A DNA stretch of 64,000 nt. Source: Arthrobacter sp. Bi26. Its GTDB lineage: Bacteria; Actinomycetota; Actinomycetes; Actinomycetales; Micrococcaceae. The stretch covers positions 1 through 64,000 of the forward strand of contig NZ_CAKKMF010000011.1 of assembly GCF_918697925.1 (NCBI RefSeq), in the 5' to 3' direction. This document shows, piece by piece, positions 56,953 to 64,000 of this stretch. The notes beneath the pieces were generated by a model that saw only the letters and a program-made list of their open reading frames with translations, made no database searches and was not told the DNA's origin. The position numbers and the translations under genes are program-made. Each line of letters starts with the position of its first letter. The first letter of the stretch is position 1.

Positions 56953-58194
56953 GTGGATCCAATGCTCATCGGCGTGATCGCCGGCCTGATCGGCCTCTCG
57001 TTTGGCATGTTCGGCGTACTCGCGTTCCGGGTGAGTGAGCAGCAGCGGCACATTGTGGACGTCGACGTCGACGACCCCTCGCTGCCCGAGGGTGCCGCGG
57101 AGGTGCTCGCCGTCCTCGGCCGCGCTTTCGTGGTGGTTGACGCGATCGACGGCGTGGTCCGCGCCAGCCCGGCCGCATACGCCTATGGCTTGGTCCGCGG
57201 GCACACCGTGGTGCACCAGCAGTTGCTGGAGATGACGGCCAAGGTGCGGCGGGACGGTGTCATCCTCGAAAAGCAGCTGGAGCTGCCGCGCGGCCCGCTC
57301 GGACAGGGAACGATCGTGGTCCAGGTCCGGGCCGCCGTCATCACGGAGGAATACATCCTCCTGCTGGCCGATGACCGGACGGAATTCACCCGCACGGAGG
57401 AAGTCCGCAACGACTTTGTCGCGAATGTCTCCCACGAACTGAAGACACCGGTCGGGGCGATCTCGCTCCTGGCCGAGGCGCTCGAGTCGTCCGCCGACGA
57501 CCCCGAGGCGGTCAAGCGGTTCGCCAAGCGCATGCATAAGGAATCGACCCGGCTTGCGGCCCTGGTCCAGGACATCATCGAACTCTCCCGGCTCCAGGGC
57601 GCCAACGTCGCGCAGCAGGGCCGCCCGGTGGACATCAACACTGTGGTCAGTGAGGCCGTGGACCGCTCCCAGCTGCCGGCCGAGAGCAAGAACATCCAGC
57701 TGGTGGTCGGCGGGCACGCCGACGCCATGGTCTACGGCGACCAGGACCTCCTCGTCACCGCCCTGCGCAACCTGATCGACAACGCCATCCGCTACTCGCC
57801 GGAGAACACCAAGGTGGGTGTGGGCATCCGGGCCAAGGACGGCCTCGTGGCGGTCTCGGTGACGGATCAGGGCGACGGGCTCAGCGCCGAGGACCAGGAG
57901 CGCGTCTTCGAGCGCTTCTACCGCGTGGACGCTGCCCGCTCCCGGCAGACCGGAGGCACGGGGCTTGGCCTGAGCATCGTCAAGCACGTCATTTCCAACC
58001 ACGGCGGCGAGGTGACCCTGTGGTCCCAGCTCGGCCAGGGTTCCACGTTCACCATTCGACTTCCCGAGATGGAAGGGCAGGACGACGGCGACGCCTCTGA
58101 TGCGGGCAAGCCCGCGGCCCACACCTCCAGCCGGGACCCCAGACCGCAACGACGTGACGCCGCCGGCGTCCATGAGCAAGGAGCTACCGCTTGA
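56953..58194 (+). CDS. senX3: Sensor histidine kinase SenX3
   Basis: 413 residues. A single N-terminal transmembrane segment (IGVIAGLIGLSFGMFGVLAF) precedes a PAS-like domain (~45-145). HisKA follows, with the phosphoacceptor histidine in VANVSHELKTPVGAISLL near residue 162. HATPase motifs are N box NLIDNAIRYSPE, G1 VTDQGDG, F ERFYR and G2 GGTGLGLSIVKHV. The start is GTG 56953 or ATG 56962. It ends with a TTGA overlap with regX3. It phosphorylates RegX3 when phosphate is scarce. Confidence 0.95.
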   Translation: MDPMLIGVIAGLIGLSFGMFGVLAFRVSEQQRHIVDVDVDDPSLPEGAAEVLAVLGRAFVVVDAIDGVVRASPAAYAYGLVRGHTVVHQQLLEMTAKVRRDGVILEKQLELPRGPLGQGTIVVQVRAAVITEEYILLLADDRTEFTRTEEVRNDFVANVSHELKTPVGAISLLAEALESSADDPEAVKRFAKRMHKESTRLAALVQDIIELSRLQGANVAQQGRPVDINTVVSEAVDRSQLPAESKNIQLVVGGHADAMVYGDQDLLVTALRNLIDNAIRYSPENTKVGVGIRAKDGLVAVSVTDQGDGLSAEDQERVFERFYRVDAARSRQTGGTGLGLSIVKHVISNHGGEVTLWSQLGQGSTFTIRLPEMEGQDDGDASDAGKPAAHTSSRDPRPQRRDAAGVHEQGATA

Positions 58195-58871
58195 GCCGGA
58201 TTCTGATTGTCGAGGACGAGGAGTCCTTCAGCGACCCCCTGTCCTATCTGTTGGGTAAAGAAGGGTTCGAAGTCGAGGTGGTGGACAACGGACTGGACGC
58301 CATCACCGAATTCGACCGCAACGGCGCCGATCTCGTACTCCTGGACCTGCAGCTGCCGGGCCAGTCCGGCACGGAGGTCTGCCGCCAACTCCGGCAGCGC
58401 TCCGGTGTGCCCGTGATCATGCTGACGGCCAAGGACTCGGAAATCGACAAGGTGGTGGGGCTGGAACTGGGTGCCGACGACTACGTCACCAAGCCCTACT
58501 CCTCGCGGGAACTCGTGGCCCGGGTCCGTGCCGTCCTGCGGCGCCAGAGCGAGCCGGAGGAACTCGTCTCCAGCACGGTGCAGGCCGGTCCTGTCCGGAT
58601 GGACATTGAACGCCATGTGGTGAGCGTCGGGGGCGAGCAGATCGCCTTGCCGCTCAAAGAGTTCGAGCTGCTGGAAATGCTGCTGCGGAACTCCGGCCGG
58701 GTCCTGACCCGCGGTCAGCTGATCGACAGGGTCTGGGGCTCCGATTATGTGGGGGACACCAAGACCCTTGACGTCCACGTCAAGCGGCTGCGCAGCAAGA
58801 TCGAGCCGGATGCCTCCGCGCCGCGGTACCTGATCACGGTCCGCGGGCTGGGTTACAAGTTCGAGCCCTAA
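58191..58871 (+). CDS. regX3: Response regulator RegX3
   Basis: 226 residues. The receiver domain starts ILIVEDEESFSDPLSYLLGK, with phosphoacceptor Asp52 in LVLLDLQLPGQSG, and includes the Thr/Lys switch residues of MLTAKDSE and VTKPYSSREL. A PhoB-type winged helix follows (LPLKEFELLEMLLRNSGRVL, TLDVHVKRLRSKIE, VRGLGYKFEP). The start is TTG 58191, overlapping the senX3 TGA, with AAGGAGCTACCGC as ribosome site. It regulates the phosphate-starvation response through the PHO boxes upstream of phoU/senX3. Confidence 0.96.
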   Translation: MSRILIVEDEESFSDPLSYLLGKEGFEVEVVDNGLDAITEFDRNGADLVLLDLQLPGQSGTEVCRQLRQRSGVPVIMLTAKDSEIDKVVGLELGADDYVTKPYSSRELVARVRAVLRRQSEPEELVSSTVQAGPVRMDIERHVVSVGGEQIALPLKEFELLEMLLRNSGRVLTRGQLIDRVWGSDYVGDTKTLDVHVKRLRSKIEPDASAPRYLITVRGLGYKFEP

Positions 58872-58969
58872 AGCCGGACGAAGCTGCCCGGCGGCCCGGC
58901 CGGGCAGCTGGAAGTCCACGCAGCGGGACGTCGACGCAGTTGGACGTCCCGGGCAGCAAGTCCAGGGAC

Positions 58970-59011
58970 ATGCAAAAGGAGGGGCACCGGCAGGTGCCCC
59001 TCCTTTTGCAT
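58970..59011. terminator. Convergent terminator after regX3
   Basis: ATGCAAAAGGAGGGGCAC pairs perfectly with GTGCCCCTCCTTTTGCAT (18 bp) around the loop CGGCAG. It serves regX3 and the leftward lipoprotein gene. Confidence 0.88.
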
Positions 59012-59027
59012 AGGTCCAGCCGCTGGG

Positions 59028-59612
59028 CTAGTGGCCGGCGGTGCTGCTCGGCGTCGGCGTGGCCGTCTCGGTCGAGGTTGCCGTCTCGGACGACGATGCC
59101 GTGCTGGCGGCGGTGGGCTCCGGCGTCGGCAGGTACGTCTTGTAGTCGACGATCGTCCCGTCCAGGACCGGAACCTTGAACATGGCGTCCTTGTTGGTGC
59201 CGTCCTCGGAGATGGTGACTTCCGCCATCGCGCCCGGCTTGGCTCCGGAGGTGCTCAGGATCGCGGCGTCCGTGGAATCGTTGAGCATGGTGTAGGAATT
59301 CTGCTTGACCGGAACCTGGGTCTGCGAGCCCTCCGCACCCTTAATGGTCAGCACCACGTCGTTGGAGGACGTGTTGTACACGGCGCCGATCACGCGGCCC
59401 GGTTTGTCCTCGCCATCGGAGATGATGATGAAGTTGCGCAGCTGCAGCGCACCGAGATCAGTCCGGGTTCCGTCCGAGGCCGAGTACTGCGCCGTGGTCT
59501 GCTGGGCGTTGAGGTAGCCGCAGCCGGTCAGGGACAGCAGGCCGATGCCAAGTGCCGCCGTTGCCATTGCCAGCTTGCCGCGCTGGCCCCGGTTCATCGC
59601 AGTGAAACGCAC
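59028..59612 (-). CDS. Putative secreted lipoprotein, function unknown
   Basis: 194 residues. A lipoprotein signal peptide has lipobox LTGC near residue 31 ([20 protein letters not shown]). The mature protein is strand-rich ([55 protein letters not shown]). Its C-terminus is a Ser/Thr/Ala/Glu-rich low-complexity tail. GTG 59612 is chosen because AAGGAG stands 8 nt before it. The pattern resembles secreted DUF-type copper-chaperone-like (PCuAC) lipoproteins but lacks the His/Met metal motif I would expect. Surface-exposed. Confidence 0.85.
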   Translation of the reverse strand: MRFTAMNRGQRGKLAMATAALGIGLLSLTGCGYLNAQQTTAQYSASDGTRTDLGALQLRNFIIISDGEDKPGRVIGAVYNTSSNDVVLTIKGAEGSQTQVPVKQNSYTMLNDSTDAAILSTSGAKPGAMAEVTISEDGTNKDAMFKVPVLDGTIVDYKTYLPTPEPTAASTASSSETATSTETATPTPSSTAGH

Positions 59613-59923
59613 GTCACGCACTCCTTGAGAGTCTTGAAACATTATTCAGCCATAGCCTAGCCGCAATCGGCCTCAAACAAGGATTCGGCGCCTACACACA
59701 AGCGCGGGTAGCCGTGCGTCTCCGGCGACGAGACCCGGCTTGGCGGGGGCCGGAAACCTCTTGGCAGTTAAGGCTGCAGGCACTATTATCCGCATTCGTC
59801 AAGGGGTTTGAGGGGGTGGATTGCGGCCATTTTCCCCGGATTCATGCGGTTTCCGGCACGTTTAGATGCCAGTTGTATGCCTTAATCGTGATAAACTGGT
59901 CTGCGGGAAAGGGGAATGTCCAC

Positions 59924-60406
59924 ATGGTTTTTGAGGTCGGCGAGACAGTAGTTTACCCTCACCACGGTGCAGCGAAAATTGAAGAAATCAAGATGCGCAC
60001 CGTCAAGGGCGAAGAGAAGATGTATCTCAAGCTCAAGGTGGCTCAGGGTGATCTGACCATTGAAGTTCCAGCAGAAAACGTTGACCTGGTTGGGGTTCGG
60101 GACGTAGTGGGCAAAGAAGGCTTGGAGCATGTGTTCGATGTGCTGCGGGCCGAGTTCACTGAAGAACCCACCAACTGGTCGCGTCGTTACAAGGCAAACC
60201 TGGAAAAGCTTGCTTCCGGTGACGTCATCAAGGTAGCCGAGGTCGTTCGCGACCTCTGGCGCCGTGATCACGACCGGGGTCTCTCCGCAGGAGAGAAGCG
60301 CATGCTGGCCAAGGCCCGCCAGATCCTGATTTCGGAACTGGCACTGGCTGAAAAGACTGATGAAGAGAAGGCTGCAAGCGTTCTCGACGAGGTCCTGGCT
60401 TCCTAA
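59924..60406 (+). CDS. carD: CarD family RNA polymerase-binding transcription factor
   Basis: 160 residues. The RNAP-beta-interacting domain [20 protein letters not shown] lies at the N-terminus (~1-65), followed by a helical DNA-binding domain with [40 protein letters not shown] and [16 protein letters not shown]. The conserved tryptophan that stabilises the open promoter bubble is present (DLWRRD). CarD is essential in mycobacteria for rRNA transcription. ATG 59924 gives the canonical N-terminus; longer upstream frames are not coding. It precedes ispD-ispF, the standard actinobacterial order. Confidence 0.97.
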   Translation: MVFEVGETVVYPHHGAAKIEEIKMRTVKGEEKMYLKLKVAQGDLTIEVPAENVDLVGVRDVVGKEGLEHVFDVLRAEFTEEPTNWSRRYKANLEKLASGDVIKVAEVVRDLWRRDHDRGLSAGEKRMLAKARQILISELALAEKTDEEKAASVLDEVLAS

Positions 60407-60449
60407 CACAGGGCCGGCCCCAGCAGGGCCGGCGCAGATAAGAATCGAA

Positions 60450-60484
60450 CCCCGGTGGCGTAAGGCCGCCGGGGCTTCTTTTTG
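60450..60484 (+). terminator. carD terminator
   Basis: CCCCGGTGGC pairs with GCCGCCGGGG (one G-U), followed by CTTCTTTTT. ispD therefore likely has its own promoter in the 120-bp region after it. Confidence 0.82.
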
Positions 60485-60606
60485 CCCTTTTTCAGCCGCC
60501 GCCCCTCGGTTGCGCTATCAGTTGTGGCTGCCCTGGGTGCCCCGGAACAGCCACAAGTGCTAGCGCAACGGGATGCTCCGAGGCGCGGGGACGTAGTCTT
60601 GTGCCC

Positions 60607-61440
60607 ATGGATACTGCACCGACGAAAACGTCACCGGCCGGTCCCGCCACTGCGGTCATTGTGGTGGCCGCCGGCTCCGGCCAGCGCCTGGGCTACGGCA
60701 TGCCGAAAGCTAAAGTGCCTCTCGGCGGGGACAGCATCCTCACCCACGCCCTGCGCGGCGTGGCAGCCGCGGGGATCGCGCAGCAGATCTGCATTGCGAT
60801 CCCCCCGGGAGACACCGAGCTGCGGGCGCTGTGCGAGGCCTTCACGCAAGAGCTTGCGGCCGGGCAGGTGCGCACCGCGGAGTCCCCTTACGGCGTCCAG
60901 GTTCCGGTCGTGACTGTCGTCGACGGCGGTGCGAACCGCGCCGATTCGGTCCGTGCCGCGATGGCGGCCCTGCTGCCTGGTACCGAATCAGTCCTGGTCC
61001 ACGACGCCGCCCGGGCACTGGCTCCGGAGGCGGTCTTCCACCGGGTGGCAGCGGCGCTTGGCGCCGGCGCCTCGGCCGTCATTCCGGTGATACCGGTTGT
61101 CGACACGGTCAAGACCGTCGAACCGACCACCGGCGACGGCGCCGCGGTGGCCCCCGAACTGGTCACCGGGACAGCGCCCCGGGAGTCGCTCCGCGCCGTG
61201 CAGACGCCGCAGGGATTCGCCTTCGCCACCCTTAAGCGCGCCCACGAGGCTGCCGCCGGGTTCGACGCCGGCCAGGCGGCCCTCGTCACGGACGACGCGA
61301 TGCTCGTGGAGCTCATCGGCGTCCCCGTCCACGCCGTTCGCGGCGCCAGCCAATCCCTGAAGATCACCACGCCCCTGGACCTGATCCTGGCCGAAGGCCT
61401 CCTCGAAGGCCCCTTGGGCGCGCGCTGGGTGGAGGGATGA
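60607..61440 (+). CDS. ispD: 2-C-methyl-D-erythritol 4-phosphate cytidylyltransferase
   Basis: 277 residues. The nucleotide-binding loop [18 protein letters not shown], the catalytic region [34 protein letters not shown] and the closing [18 protein letters not shown] identify IspD, which converts MEP and CTP to CDP-ME in the non-mevalonate isoprenoid pathway. ATG 60607 is preferred over GTG 60601. Its TGA overlaps the ispF start by 4 nt. An insertion around [11 protein letters not shown] makes it slightly longer than E. coli IspD. Confidence 0.96.
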   Translation: MDTAPTKTSPAGPATAVIVVAAGSGQRLGYGMPKAKVPLGGDSILTHALRGVAAAGIAQQICIAIPPGDTELRALCEAFTQELAAGQVRTAESPYGVQVPVVTVVDGGANRADSVRAAMAALLPGTESVLVHDAARALAPEAVFHRVAAALGAGASAVIPVIPVVDTVKTVEPTTGDGAAVAPELVTGTAPRESLRAVQTPQGFAFATLKRAHEAAAGFDAGQAALVTDDAMLVELIGVPVHAVRGASQSLKITTPLDLILAEGLLEGPLGARWVEG

Positions 61441-61943
61441 GCATGTCCACCAATGCGCCGCTGATCCCCAGGACCGGGATCGGGATCGACGTCCATGCCT
61501 TCGCCGCCGAAGACAAGCCCCAGCCGTTGTGGCTCGGCGGCCTCTTCTGGGAGGGGGAGCGGGGACTGTCCGGCCATTCCGACGGTGACCCCGTGGCGCA
61601 CGCCGCGGCCGACGCGCTCTTCTCGGCCTGCGGGATCGGGGACCTGGGCACGCATTTCGGTACGGACCGGCCCGAATATGCCGGGGCGTCCGGCGTGACC
61701 CTGCTGGCCGAGGCCGCCAGGATTGTTCGCGCCCACGGATTCGAAATCGGCAATATCGCCGTCCAGTTCGTGGCCAACCGGCCCAAATTCGGCCCGCGGC
61801 GGGAGGAATCCCAGCGTGTCCTCAGCGACGCTGCCGCAGCGCCGGTCAGCGTCACCGCCACCACGAGCGACGGACTCGGATTCACCGGCCGGGGCGAGGG
61901 GATCTCGGCCGTCGCAACAGCGCTCGTCTATCCGGCCAGCTAA
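61437..61943 (+). CDS. ispF: 2-C-methyl-D-erythritol 2,4-cyclodiphosphate synthase
   Basis: 168 residues. The metal-binding Asp/His pair is in [28 protein letters not shown] is the signature, and the late segment [19 protein letters not shown] binds CDP. IspF cyclises CDP-ME-2P to MEcPP. Its ATG at 61437 overlaps the ispD stop (ATGA). Normal length. The intervening lipoprotein gene separates it from cysS. Confidence 0.97.
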   Translation: MSMSTNAPLIPRTGIGIDVHAFAAEDKPQPLWLGGLFWEGERGLSGHSDGDPVAHAAADALFSACGIGDLGTHFGTDRPEYAGASGVTLLAEAARIVRAHGFEIGNIAVQFVANRPKFGPRREESQRVLSDAAAAPVSVTATTSDGLGFTGRGEGISAVATALVYPAS

Positions 61944-62080
61944 CCACCGCAGGTTAGTCACAGGAAGTTAAACACCGCAGGCCAGCCACTGCAGGGTTAA
62001 ACGCTCCCAGCCCCGGTCCCCTAGGCTTGAGGGTGAAGACCAAGCCTGACCGCCAGTTCCAAACAGCCAGGAGACCTGCC

Positions 62081-62431
62081 GTGAAAAAGCTGCTGACCGC
62101 CGTCGTACTCGTGGCAGGGACCATGCTGAGCGGCTGTGCCGGCTCGACGGCGACGCCCAGCCCCACGCCAAAGATGAGTGTCGAGGAAAGCTGCAAGTTC
62201 CTCAACACCGATACCTTCGTGCCTACCGGGAACGCGAAGGAGCAGGCCGGGCAGATTGGCCAGCACTACCAGGAAGTTGCGGACAAGGTGGCGCCGGAAG
62301 TGGGCGCCCCCATCCAACAGATGGCCGAGATCATGAAGCAGGTCGCGGCAAGCCCCACGGGAACCAAGACCGACGAACAGACCGCCCAGCTCACGGAGCA
62401 GATCAACAAGATCGGGCAATACTGCAAGTAG
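62081..62431 (+). CDS. Small putative lipoprotein
   Basis: 116 residues. The signal peptide KKLLTAVVLVAGTMLSGCAG has lipobox LSGC and is followed by a Thr/Pro/Ser linker. The mature part is helical and charged (QIGQHYQEVADKVAPEVGAP, QLTEQINKIGQYC) with two cysteines (SCKFLNT and QYCK). GTG 62081 is chosen because GCCAGGAGACCTGCC precedes it. It is surface-anchored and of unknown function. It sits between ispF and cysS, likely a separate unit. Confidence 0.85.
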   Translation: MKKLLTAVVLVAGTMLSGCAGSTATPSPTPKMSVEESCKFLNTDTFVPTGNAKEQAGQIGQHYQEVADKVAPEVGAPIQQMAEIMKQVAASPTGTKTDEQTAQLTEQINKIGQYCK

Positions 62432-62538
62432 GTTGCCGGAGCGGTGGTTCCAGATTCCCGGTCGCCAGCAAAGCGTCAGTAACGCCGCCAGCAATGCCGC
62501 CGGTAAGGCCGCGGAGCGCCATCGGCTAATCTGGAGCG

Positions 62539-63996
62539 GTGACCCTGCGCTTTTACGACACTGCATCCGCCGAAGTCCGCGACTTCGTCCCCCTGGTACC
62601 TGGCCACGTGAGCCTGTACTACTGCGGAGCCACCGTGCAGGGCATGCCGCATGTCGGCCACATCCGCTCAGCCATCGCGTTCGACCAGCTGACCCGCTGG
62701 CTGCAGTACCGCGGCTTCCGCGTGACGGCGGTCCGCAACGTCACCGACATCGACGACAAGATCCTCGCCAAGTCCGCCGCGTCCTTCGGCCCCGATTTTG
62801 AGGACGAGCCCGGAGCCCAGCGCAACGAGGAATGGTGGGCCCTCGCCTACCGCTACGAGCAGGAATTCCTCAAGGCCTACGACACCCTGGGCGTCTCCCG
62901 TCCCACCTATGAGCCCCGCGCCACCGGCCACATCCCGGAAATGCATGCCCTCATCCAGCAGCTGATCGACCGCGGCCACGCCTACCCGGCCCTCGACGAC
63001 TCCGGCGACGTCTACTTCGACGTGCGTTCCTGGTCCAAGTACGGCACCCTGACGCGCCAAAAACTCGACGACATGCAGGGTGCCGCGGACGCCGACCCGC
63101 GCGGTAAGCGGGACCCGCGCGACTTCGCGCTGTGGAAGGGCTACAAGGACGGGGAGCCGACGACGGCGAGCTGGTCCTCCCCGTGGGGCCCCGGCCGCCC
63201 GGGCTGGCACCTCGAATGCTCCGCGATGGTCACCAAGTACCTCGGCACCGAGTTCGACATCCACGGTGGCGGACTGGACCTGCGCTTCCCGCACCACGAA
63301 AACGAAATGGCACAATCCCAGGCGGCCGGCCACGGCTTCGCCAACTTCTGGATGCACAACGGCATGGTCACCTACGCCGGCGAAAAGATGTCCAAGTCCA
63401 TCGGCAACACCGTCAGCCCGGCCGAAATGCTCGAACTCGCCCCGCCGCGGGTTGTCCGGTACTACCTCGGGCAGGCGCAGTACCGCTCCGTGCTGGACTA
63501 CCAGCCGACCTCCCTGCAGGAAGCCGCCGCCGCCGTCGAACGCATTGACGGGTTCATCAGCCGCGCACTTCGGAGCGCGACGACGCACGACGGCGCCGTC
63601 GGCTTCTTCAGCTACGGCACAGTTCCGGATGCCTTCGCGGCCGCCATGGACGATGACCTCAACGTGCCGCAGGCCCTCGCCGTCCTGCACGACACCGTCC
63701 GCGCCGGCAACACCGCGCTCACCGAAGGAGACCTCGACGCCGCGGGGCAGGCACTCGCCAGCGTCACCGCCATGGTGGACGTTCTCGGCCTCAACGCCAC
63801 CGCGACACCGGCCGCCGACGAACAGGCCAACACCGCCCTTGGCGTTCTGGTCGAGGCGCAGCTGACGGCGCGGGCCCACGCCCGGGCGGCCAAGGACTGG
63901 GCCGCCTCGGACGCCATCCGCGATACGCTCGCCGCCGCCGGCGTCGTCGTCGAGGACGGCCCGGACGGGGCGAGCTGGAGCCTCAAGCGCGGCTGA
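62539..63996 (+). CDS. cysS: Cysteinyl-tRNA synthetase
   Basis: 485 residues. The class I HIGH motif is in [13 protein letters not shown] near residue 38, with the zinc cysteine in LYYCGATVQ before it. KMSKS appears in [18 protein letters not shown] near residue 285. [12 protein letters not shown] and [10 protein letters not shown] complete the zinc site. The enzyme charges tRNA-Cys. The start is GTG 62539 and the stop is in the window, so the gene is complete. The ispD-ispF-cysS order is usual in actinobacteria. Confidence 0.97.
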   Translation: MTLRFYDTASAEVRDFVPLVPGHVSLYYCGATVQGMPHVGHIRSAIAFDQLTRWLQYRGFRVTAVRNVTDIDDKILAKSAASFGPDFEDEPGAQRNEEWWALAYRYEQEFLKAYDTLGVSRPTYEPRATGHIPEMHALIQQLIDRGHAYPALDDSGDVYFDVRSWSKYGTLTRQKLDDMQGAADADPRGKRDPRDFALWKGYKDGEPTTASWSSPWGPGRPGWHLECSAMVTKYLGTEFDIHGGGLDLRFPHHENEMAQSQAAGHGFANFWMHNGMVTYAGEKMSKSIGNTVSPAEMLELAPPRVVRYYLGQAQYRSVLDYQPTSLQEAAAAVERIDGFISRALRSATTHDGAVGFFSYGTVPDAFAAAMDDDLNVPQALAVLHDTVRAGNTALTEGDLDAAGQALASVTAMVDVLGLNATATPAADEQANTALGVLVEAQLTARAHARAAKDWAASDAIRDTLAAAGVVVEDGPDGASWSLKRG

Positions 63997-64000
63997 TCCT

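Overview
The window is high-GC DNA with a dense, largely actinobacterial gene set. The combination of SenX3-RegX3 with PhoU, CarD-IspD-IspF-CysS, a proteasome activator ending in GQYL, GTP-dependent PEP carboxykinase, Cfp30B-like VOC protein and dodecin, together with frequent GTG/TTG starts, fits Micrococcaceae (Arthrobacter/Pseudarthrobacter type). That assignment is inference from gene content and codon use; no rRNA is present. It looks chromosomal: mostly housekeeping genes, four intact tRNA genes, no insertion sequence and no CRISPR array.

Layout. 1-2.6 kb: a winged-helix protein cut by or close to the window edge, dodecin, a SixA-type phosphatase and a coiled-coil membrane protein. 2.7-6.9 kb: a leftward four-gene operon (degenerate ABC ATPase, YhgE/Pip protein, TetR regulator, small membrane protein) whose genes overlap by 4 nt each and whose promoter carries a perfect TetR-type dyad between -35 and -10. 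6.9-9.5 kb: a flavin disulfide reductase, a GntR/FadR regulator and tRNA-Arg. 9.8-15.7 kb: pckG, a flavin oxidase flanked by two hairpins with identical arms, and the nitric-oxide module hmp-nsrR with a clear NsrR-like operator. 15.7-22.5 kb: phosphomannomutase, a RecQ helicase carrying a C-terminal phosphoribosyltransferase-like domain, an MFS exporter and a phytoene-desaturase-like oxidoreductase. 22.6-35.2 kb: tRNA-Ser(GCT), prolyl oligopeptidase, an FAD/NAD(P)-binding protein, a giant secreted nuclease/5'-nucleotidase fusion, a VOC protein, a frameshifted nuclease-like gene and tRNA-Ser(TGA). This stretch holds most of the unusual repeats.

35.3-45.5 kb: quinone oxidoreductase, PadR regulator, CstA-YbdD, the proteasome activator Bpa, an aldo/keto reductase and several membrane or unknown proteins. 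45.8-48.9 kb is an accessory pocket: small unknown genes, a DUF2975/XRE pair with its own palindrome, and a 1-kb segment bounded by a 35-bp direct repeat of the 3' part of tRNA-Thr(CGT), holding a 5'-truncated leucine-rich-repeat gene. 48.9-64 kb is core: a secreted TAP-like hydrolase, holB-tmk, a trans-sulfuration enzyme, methyltransferase, gpmA, divergent phoU and senX3-regX3 with PHO-box repeats, carD, ispD-ispF and cysS.

Functionally the window combines central carbon metabolism (pckG, gpmA, pmm, cstA), isoprenoid precursor synthesis (ispD, ispF), nitric-oxide defence (hmp-nsrR) and phosphate sensing and scavenging (phoU, senX3-regX3 and possibly the nuclease/nucleotidase fusion). The least explained material is the repeat-rich DNA: three copies of a 57-bp palindromic element (two bracket the frameshifted gene), a GGGCATGCCC array with alternating 35/69-bp steps, and the tRNA-Thr integration footprint.
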